Shown here: one piece after another, positions 7,035 through 10,760 of the stretch
Layout of the letters: every line of letters starts with the position of its first letter
How positions within the stretch are numbered: the first letter of the stretch is position 1
NCBI GenBank assembly: GCA_963636105.1
Contig: CAVHIG010000057.1
Span: 1-10,760, forward strand
Reading direction: 5' to 3'
Length of the DNA stretch: 10,760 nt
From: CAVHIG01 sp963636105
GTDB lineage: Bacteria; Bacillota; Clostridia; Peptostreptococcales; Anaerovoracaceae
Made by a program: the position numbers and the translations under genes
The notes under the pieces: model-generated
The model's database searches: none
Told to the model about the DNA's origin: nothing
What the model saw: only the letters and a program-made list of their open reading frames with translations

Positions 7035-7062
7035 TTGATTTTTGGGAGCTTTGTGGTACAAT
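7035..7062 (+). promoter_or_regulatory. Candidate main promoter of rpsF-ssb-rpsR
   Basis: TTGATT (7035-7040), a 16-bp spacer and TACAAT (7057-7062), with TG at 7054-7055 giving an extended -10. The A-rich stretch at 7014-7027 could act as an UP element. It predicts a leader of roughly 70 bases before the rpsF start. Confidence 0.6.
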
Positions 7063-7070
7063 ATTTAAGT

Positions 7071-7114
7071 GTCCGCGTGCGTGCGGGCAATCTCTGCGAC
7101 GGGAGAACCGTCGC
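7071..7114 (+). promoter_or_regulatory. Two-hairpin rpsF mRNA leader
   Basis: The first hairpin pairs GTCCGC (7071-7076) with GCGGGC (7083-7088), including one G-U. The second pairs GCGACGG (7096-7102) perfectly with CCGTCGC (7108-7114) across a five-base loop, placing CCG next to the loop. S6:S18 leaders that bind the S6:S18 protein complex and feed back on translation are known in many bacteria and carry a CCG trinucleotide in a structured context. This leader could be one, but I have not matched the full consensus. Confidence 0.4.
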
Positions 7115-7140
7115 CATAAAGACCATAGGGAGGTGAAAAA

Positions 7141-7428
7141 ATGACAAATTATGAAGTAATGTTCATCATCAATCCTACTTTGGAAGATGAGAAAAAGGAC
7201 GCTTTGGTAGGAAGAGTTCAGGAAATCATCGCAGCTGAAGGCGAAGTAGGAAAGGTAGACGTTTGGGGCCTCAAAAAGCTGGCATACCCGATCGAAAAGA
7301 AGTCTGAGGGTTACTACGTAGTAGTAGAATTCAAGGCTCAGCCGACACTGCCTAAGGAGCTCGACAGAAGACTCCGCAACAGCGAAGATGTTATGAGACA
7401 TATAATCATCAACAAGGACGCAAGATAG
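7141..7428 (+). CDS. rpsF: 30S ribosomal protein S6
   Basis: S6 of the 30S platform, 95 residues, where it binds 16S rRNA as a pair with S18. The beginning MTNYEVMFIINPTL, the central WGLKKLAYPIEKKSEGYY block and VMRHIIINKD near the end are standard S6 sequence. AGGGAGGTG (7127-7135) lies five bases before the ATG. It heads the conserved rpsF-ssb-rpsR unit; ssb begins 14 bases after its stop. Confidence 0.97.
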   Translation: MTNYEVMFIINPTLEDEKKDALVGRVQEIIAAEGEVGKVDVWGLKKLAYPIEKKSEGYYVVVEFKAQPTLPKELDRRLRNSEDVMRHIIINKDAR

Positions 7429-7442
7429 GAAGGAGGCACCAT

Positions 7443-7964
7443 ATGAATAGTGTTATCCTGGTAGGCAGGTTATCCCGCGACCCTGAGGTGAGATATACAC
7501 CGTCGGGGCTTGCAGTAGCTCGNNNNNNNNNNNNNNNNNNNNNNNNNNNNNNNNNNNNNNNNNNNNNNNNNNNNNNNNNNNNNNNNNNNNNNNNNNNNNN
7601 NNNNNNNNNNNNNNNNNNNNNNNNNNNNNNNNNNNNNNNNNNNNNNNNNNNNNNNNNNNNNNNNNNNNNNNNNNNNNNNNNNNNNNNNNNNNNNNNNNNN
7701 NNNNNNNNNNNNNNNNNNNNNNNNNNNNNNNNNNNNNNNNNNNNNNNNNNNNNNNNNNNNNNNNNNNNNNNNNNNNNNNNNNNNNNNNNNNNCTTCAGCG
7801 GAAACGGCGGAGGCTCATTTGGCGGAAACGGCGGATACCCGGCAGGCGGCGGTTCCTACGGCGCAGGCGGCGGAGGAAATTACGGACAGCCGCAGCAGAA
7901 CGGACAGGGAGACAACTCTCTGGGCGGGTTCTCTGTGATAGAGGACGACGACGTACCGTTCTAA
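7443..7964 (+). CDS. ssb: Single-stranded DNA-binding protein (interrupted by an assembly gap)
   Basis: SSB coats single-stranded DNA during replication, repair and recombination. Only the ends can be read. The start MNSVILVGRLSRDPEVRYTPSG is the first strand region of the OB fold. The end is a Gly/Asn/Gln-rich linker and the acidic tip DDDVPF, which recruits partner proteins. About 90 codons of the OB fold are N (7523-7792); the frame is consistent across the gap and the implied 173 residues is a normal SSB length, but the true gap length is not known from this sequence. GGAAGGAGG (7428-7436) is six bases before the ATG. Confidence 0.93.
   Translation: MNSVILVGRLSRDPEVRYTPSGLAVAXXXXXXXXXXXXXXXXXXXXXXXXXXXXXXXXXXXXXXXXXXXXXXXXXXXXXXXXXXXXXXXXXXXXXXXXXXXXXXXXXXXXXXXXXXXFSGNGGGSFGGNGGYPAGGGSYGAGGGGNYGQPQQNGQGDNSLGGFSVIEDDDVPF
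7523..7792. other. Assembly gap (270 N)
   Basis: A run of undetermined bases inside ssb. Its length is a multiple of three. It is an assembly artefact, not a biological feature. Confidence 0.99.
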
Positions 7965-7976
7965 CCCATTCTGATG

Positions 7977-7985
7977 AAAGGAGAT
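7977..7985 (+). promoter_or_regulatory. rpsR: Ribosome binding site that sets the rpsR start
   Basis: AAAGGAGAT lies just downstream of an in-frame ATG at 7974 and eleven bases (counted from AAAGGAG) upstream of the ATG at 7995. The earlier ATG has no such site before it, so translation should begin at 7995. Confidence 0.75.
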
Positions 7986-7994
7986 TACAAAGTC

Positions 7995-8234
7995 ATGATC
8001 GAAAAGAGAAGACCGCAGGGTGGCATGAGAAGAAAGAAAGTATGCCAGTTCTGCGCTGACAAGACAGAGACTATAGATTACAAGGACGTAGAAAAGCTGA
8101 GAAAGTACGTAACTGAAAGAGGCAAGATTCTGCCTAAGAGAATCACTGGCACATGCGCTATGCACCAGAGAGAGGTTACTACAGCTATCAAGAGAGCAAG
8201 AATCGTTGCTCTGCTTCCTTACACAGCTGAATAA
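7995..8234 (+). CDS. rpsR: 30S ribosomal protein S18 (zinc-type)
   Basis: S18 partners with S6 on the 30S platform. From the ATG at 7995 the protein has 79 residues, typical for the family. It is rich in Lys/Arg and contains the IDYKDVEKLRKYVTERGKI and RITGTCAMHQR blocks conserved in S18. Cys17-x2-Cys20 and Cys54-x2-His57 form the zinc ribbon of the C+ paralogue type; a C- copy elsewhere in the genome would be expected only if the species is zinc-adaptive. It starts 30 bases after ssb and ends shortly before a strong terminator, so it is the last gene of its operon. Confidence 0.96.
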   Translation: MIEKRRPQGGMRRKKVCQFCADKTETIDYKDVEKLRKYVTERGKILPKRITGTCAMHQREVTTAIKRARIVALLPYTAE

Positions 8235-8256
8235 TCTGATCTATAAAAAGCTTATG

Positions 8257-8285
8257 AGACGCTTCGGATTTTCCGGGGCGTTTTT
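8257..8285 (+). terminator. Intrinsic terminator after rpsR
   Basis: ACGCTTCGGA (8259-8268) pairs with TCCGGGGCGT (8272-8281) as a 10-bp stem with two G-U pairs and a three-base loop, followed by a T run (8281-8285). Outer pairs extend it by two bases. It ends the ribosomal operon and separates it from the next promoter. Confidence 0.88.
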
Positions 8286-8289
8286 CATT

Positions 8290-8344
8290 TGTAAAGCGCT
8301 TTTAAAATCATTGTAACACGTCTGTAACAATAAAGGTGTATACT
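8290..8344 (+). promoter_or_regulatory. Four 11-bp-phased WalR-like boxes and promoter
   Basis: TGTAAA (8290-8295), TTTAAA (8301-8306), TGTAAC (8312-8317) and TGTAAC (8323-8328) are each separated by exactly 5 bases. The last two match the WalR/YycF consensus TGTWAH-N5-TGTWAH without mismatch; the first also matches as a half-site and the second differs by one base. A -10-like TATACT (8339-8344) follows ten bases later. The normal -35 position falls in the boxes and has no consensus hexamer, which suggests activation. A PhoP-type regulator is an alternative, as its sites have the same 11-bp phasing. Confidence 0.65.
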
Positions 8345-8427
8345 CTATATGTAGTTGGGCGTAGTGCGCCTTTTGCACAAAATAAATTACCGATAGAAAA
8401 TTACCACGGAAAGGAGGAGATTTCGGA

Positions 8428-8997
8428 ATGAGCAGCAGAAAACATAGCAGAATAATAGCTTTGATAATAGTTCTGATACTGATGCTCGGCACCTGCACCA
8501 CATTCGCGGCGGCGGACCCCGCAGTTACCATAGTAAATCCATCCGGCGGTTCTACACTATATTCCGACAGCCTTCTTGTATCCGTCAAAATAGCAAAACC
8601 AGCGACCGTGAGAGTGAGCGTATATCAGGTTGTAAAGCCTGCGGCTGTGGCAGGCGGCTCTCCGACGGCTGTATCCATTGAGACCTATCAAAAAAATCTA
8701 AAGGCGGATGCCGCAAATAAGGTCTCCTTTTCGCGTACCACAGTGATGGCGCCGGTATCTCAGACGTATTCGGCAAATCTCAGCTTTTTCACAAAAAAGC
8801 TTGAAGGCATAAAGCCGGGCGTATACATAATCAGAGCAGAGACCTTGGATGGCTCGGGCAGGATACTGTATGCCAGCGAGATTTACGTCGGCGTAAAGTC
8901 GAAAAATGACGAGGTAAACAACGAAATATTCCAATCAGAGCAGTCCGGCACGATGCAATTTTTCAAGACCGTGCTCAAGGGGATTTTCGGCAGCTAA
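8428..8997 (+). CDS. Secreted protein of unknown function
   Basis: I do not recognise this 189-residue protein. It has a clear Sec signal peptide: basic Arg4-Lys5-His6 and Arg8, hydrophobic core 9-21, and a likely cleavage after AAA (27-29). The mature part begins VTIVNPSGGSTLYSDSLLVSVKI, a strand-rich pattern like an Ig-like or other beta-sandwich domain (about 32-155, with GVYIIRAETLDGSGRILYASEIYV as later strands). The last 30 residues look helical. No catalytic motif, LPXTG anchor or cell-wall binding repeat is visible. AAAGGAGG (8410-8417) precedes the ATG. It follows a WalR-like promoter and precedes a YycH-like gene, probably in one transcript, suggesting a role at the envelope. That role is inference only. 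Confidence 0.85.
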   Translation: MSSRKHSRIIALIIVLILMLGTCTTFAAADPAVTIVNPSGGSTLYSDSLLVSVKIAKPATVRVSVYQVVKPAAVAGGSPTAVSIETYQKNLKADAANKVSFSRTTVMAPVSQTYSANLSFFTKKLEGIKPGVYIIRAETLDGSGRILYASEIYVGVKSKNDEVNNEIFQSEQSGTMQFFKTVLKGIFGS

Positions 8998-9079
8998 GTA
9001 TAATGAAGATGACTGCATAGAGTCTGCAGCACGGCTTTGAGAGGCCAGAAAGAGCAGAATAGTAGAGATGTATTGAAAT

Positions 9080-10642
9080 ATGGCAAACAGATCTAAAACT
9101 ATAATTGAAAAAATCAAAAGTATAATCATAGTAGTATTGTTTTTTACGACAATACTACTTTTGTGTTTTTACTGGGAAGATATCTCCTTTGAAAGTATAG
9201 CAAGGCCTGCGGAAACGGCGTCGACTGCGCTTTCGGCGGAGGCTGTGCTGCTTCCGGACAGCATCGCCGTATGCTCGGGAAATGAGACCTACGAGCTCAT
9301 AGATGATGGCTTCGCGGAGCTGCGTGAAAGCCTTCGCGTGCTTTCCCAAACCGAGAGGATTATGGCAGAGGAGATTACAGAGGAGCAATACAGGGGAGTC
9401 ATGGCATATTCATCCATAAGAGCATGCTTTGACTACTATGTGCCTTTTGCGGAATTTTGTGAGTACTTTGGCGTCAAAAGACCGGCAGGAAGCGACAGCA
9501 TAGACGCTCTTACAGAACTCTGCTATTCTCTGGGCAGTGCGGAGAATATTTTTGTAAAAGATGGTAAAAACAACAGATATTACCGAATAATGGGTACACC
9601 GGATGTTGATTGCTTTTCGGCAGTAAAATCTGTGATAGAGACGGCAAACATAGAGGGCGGCAATGAATATTATACTCTGGGCATGTATCTGGGCGAGGAC
9701 ATTGAAAATGACGTGCTTGTGCCTTTGAGCCTGTATACGAGTCTGCATGATTTTGAATATGAGGCGGAGTTTACAGCAGAGGATACTGAGACAAAGGGTC
9801 ACTTTGCGAAGCTCTTCTTTGGAAGCACCTTCGATTTTGTGCGCAAGATTGAGGAGAAGAGCGGCACAGTGATATATATGTACGGCTATGGCGAGCGTAC
9901 CTTGATTGCGGATTGCGGCGGCACCTTCGAATACAAGCAGGAGGAGTCGGGAACGTCCGCAGTCAGCTATTTTGAGGCACTCGATAGGGCCTTGCAATTT
10001 GTAGCGGAGCATGGAGATTTTGCCCTTGCTGACGGGACAAGGCTGGCGCCTTATATAGAAAGCGTGCAGATAGATCCTGAGGGCAAGGATGGCTACAGAT
10101 TTTGTTTTGGCTTGCGTGTAGGTGAGGGGAGGCTCTTTTACCAGGACGCATATCCATTTGTTGTGGATGTGATAGGCGACAGAGTGACGTATTTTAAGCG
10201 GGATATGATTGCATTTGCGGCGGAGTCTGCGGGCCTTGCAGGCGGTGAGCCCGCAGATTCCGCGGAGTCCGGTGGAGCTTTGGATGCGGGCGAGCTTGTA
10301 TATGAGGAGGCGTATTCTGCGGTGAATATGCTGGCGCAAAATACAGAATACATTTCGGCTGTGCTGGGTCAGGCCGGTGGCAAGGGAGCCTGGGCCGGCG
10401 GATCGGATCAAGGCAGCAGAGTCGCATTGGGTTTTGACGATATAATAGGCAGGATTACAGGCCTTGATTACGGATATGTGCGACTTGATGCAAGTAGCAG
10501 TGAAAGCGAAGAGGATGCAGCAGCTGCAAGTAGCGGCGCTTCCTTGATAAAAGCCTGCTGGATTGTGTCCACTGATGTGGCGGATATCTATTTTGACTTG
10601 TATACAGCAGAACCTATAGCTTATACAAAATCGAAGCTTTAG
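9080..10642 (+). CDS. YycH-like single-pass extracellular protein, probable Wal-system regulator
   Basis: A 520-residue protein with a short basic cytoplasmic tail, one transmembrane helix (about 15-32) and a large outside domain. This plan, and blocks such as GTFEYK (281-286), DGYRFCFGLRV (337-347), VVDVIGDRVTYFKRDMI (361-377) and ACWIVSTD (492-499) near the end, resemble YycH, which in Bacillus contacts the WalK kinase with YycI to tune cell-wall homeostasis. It is longer than typical YycH; the extra length is partly in Gly/Ser/Ala/Glu-rich stretches at about 380-405, 430-447 and 471-488. No walR or walK gene is in view, so the match rests on sequence style and the WalR-like boxes upstream. 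The ribosome binding site is weak (only a GAG at 9066-9068). Its stop TAG touches the right-hand repeat. Confidence 0.55.
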   Translation: MANRSKTIIEKIKSIIIVVLFFTTILLLCFYWEDISFESIARPAETASTALSAEAVLLPDSIAVCSGNETYELIDDGFAELRESLRVLSQTERIMAEEITEEQYRGVMAYSSIRACFDYYVPFAEFCEYFGVKRPAGSDSIDALTELCYSLGSAENIFVKDGKNNRYYRIMGTPDVDCFSAVKSVIETANIEGGNEYYTLGMYLGEDIENDVLVPLSLYTSLHDFEYEAEFTAEDTETKGHFAKLFFGSTFDFVRKIEEKSGTVIYMYGYGERTLIADCGGTFEYKQEESGTSAVSYFEALDRALQFVAEHGDFALADGTRLAPYIESVQIDPEGKDGYRFCFGLRVGEGRLFYQDAYPFVVDVIGDRVTYFKRDMIAFAAESAGLAGGEPADSAESGGALDAGELVYEEAYSAVNMLAQNTEYISAVLGQAGGKGAWAGGSDQGSRVALGFDDIIGRITGLDYGYVRLDASSSESEEDAAAASSGASLIKACWIVSTDVADIYFDLYTAEPIAYTKSKL

Positions 10643-10655
10643 CCCCAAAGCTTCG
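10632..10655 (+). repeat. Hairpin at the stop codon competing with the repeat stem
   Basis: CGAAGCTTT (10632-10640) pairs perfectly with AAAGCTTCG (10647-10655) around the loop AGCCCC. The same AAAGCTTC is one arm of the long stem of the right-hand repeat (10642-10654 with 10705-10717), so the two folds exclude each other. No T run follows, so it is not a standard terminator. Confidence 0.6.
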
Positions 10656-10739
10656 GTTTCACATGAGTTTGAAAAGGTATATTTTTACAAACTCACATAA
10701 CCTTGAAGATTTGGGGCAACACCTGTCTTTGGCCTGGTG
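10642..10739 (-). repeat. Palindromic interspersed repeat, right copy (inverted)
   Basis: Read on the minus strand from 10739 it begins CACCAGGCCAAAGACAG and follows the left copy closely: 46 of the first 52 bases match the left copy (1-52). Its length, 98 bases, is within one of the left copy. The outer stem (10642-10654 with 10705-10717) has one mismatch, and inner stems TGAGTTTG (10664-10671) with CAAACTCA (10688-10695) and GGTT (10655-10658) with AACC (10699-10702) are present. Inner-stem sequences differ between copies but still pair. It begins on the last base of the YycH-like stop codon. Confidence 0.8.
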
Positions 10740-10748
10740 TTCCTCGCA

Positions 10749-10760
10749 GGAGACAGCTAA
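10749..10760 (-). repeat. Possible edge of a further repeat copy
   Basis: On the minus strand the window edge reads TTAGCTGTCT then CCTG. The left copy's downstream flank at 101-110 reads GTAGCTGTCT, a nine-base match, followed there by GCAGG. This may be the tail of another copy in the same orientation beyond the window. Only about 10 bases support it. Confidence 0.3.

Noticed and set aside
6580..7401. Minus-strand open frame of 273 codons across phoR and rpsF
   Set aside because: It lies opposite conserved kinase and S6 sequence and crosses the intergenic promoter region without a start signal.
7523..7792. Broken or interrupted ssb gene
   Set aside because: The interruption is undetermined sequence; both ends are intact and in the same frame.
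7974..7976. Earlier ATG for rpsR
   Set aside because: The AAAGGAG ribosome binding site lies after it, and the start at 7995 gives the usual S18 N-terminus.
9013..9046. Small hairpins between the secreted protein gene and the YycH-like gene (CTGCA with TGCAG; GGCTT with AGGCC)
   Set aside because: Each has only five pairs and no T run; they are within what chance would give and do not show a terminator.
9410..10648. Long minus-strand open frame of 412 codons opposite the YycH-like gene
   Set aside because: The plus-strand product has a signal anchor and domain-like composition; the antisense product is Cys/Arg/His-rich with no recognisable motif, typical of a shadow frame.

Overview
The window reads as ordinary chromosomal DNA of a Bacillota (Firmicutes) bacterium, most likely a class Clostridia member of middling GC. 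This rests on strong AGGAGG-type ribosome binding sites, frequent ATA isoleucine codons, the gene order rpsF-ssb-rpsR, a C+ (zinc-type) ribosomal protein S18, and a YycH-like Wal regulator. I cannot name a genus. One run of N (7523-7792) shows this is a draft scaffold, and both window edges fall in copies of the same repeat.

Layout. (1) 1-123: a roughly 100-nt palindromic repeat. (2) 124-286: no convincing gene, but several complementary segments. (3) 288-345: a probable phosphate-responsive promoter with TTNACA repeats at 11-bp phasing. (4) 400-6984: a tightly packed phosphate operon on the plus strand, pstS-pstC-pstA-pstB-phoU-response regulator-phoR. A stem-loop lies after pstS, and most later junctions overlap by 1-4 bases or are 1 base apart. 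(5) 6997-8285: rpsF-ssb-rpsR with two candidate promoters, a hairpin-rich leader and a good intrinsic terminator. (6) 8290-10642: four hexamers at exact 11-bp spacing matching the WalR/YycF box, then a promoter, a small secreted protein of unknown function, and a large single-pass extracellular protein that looks like YycH. (7) 10642-10739: a second copy of the terminal repeat in inverted orientation, with hints of a third copy beyond the window edge.

How the genes work together. PstS captures phosphate outside the membrane, PstC/PstA form the channel and PstB powers it. PhoU couples transporter state to the PhoR kinase, which phosphorylates the OmpR-type regulator, which presumably binds the 11-bp-phased repeats upstream of pstS. 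S6 and S18 are partner proteins of the 30S platform, and SSB lies between them in a standard arrangement. The last two genes appear to form a separate, envelope-facing unit that may be controlled by WalKR.

The least ordinary signals are four. The first is the inverted pair of structured repeats at the two edges. The second is the four-fold WalR-like box in front of an unrecognised secreted protein. The third is a set of Gly/Ser/Ala-rich insertions inside otherwise conserved domains of the response regulator and the kinase, similar to ones in the YycH-like protein. The fourth is the possible structured RNA at 124-290. No CRISPR array, transposase, tRNA or rRNA gene was seen.
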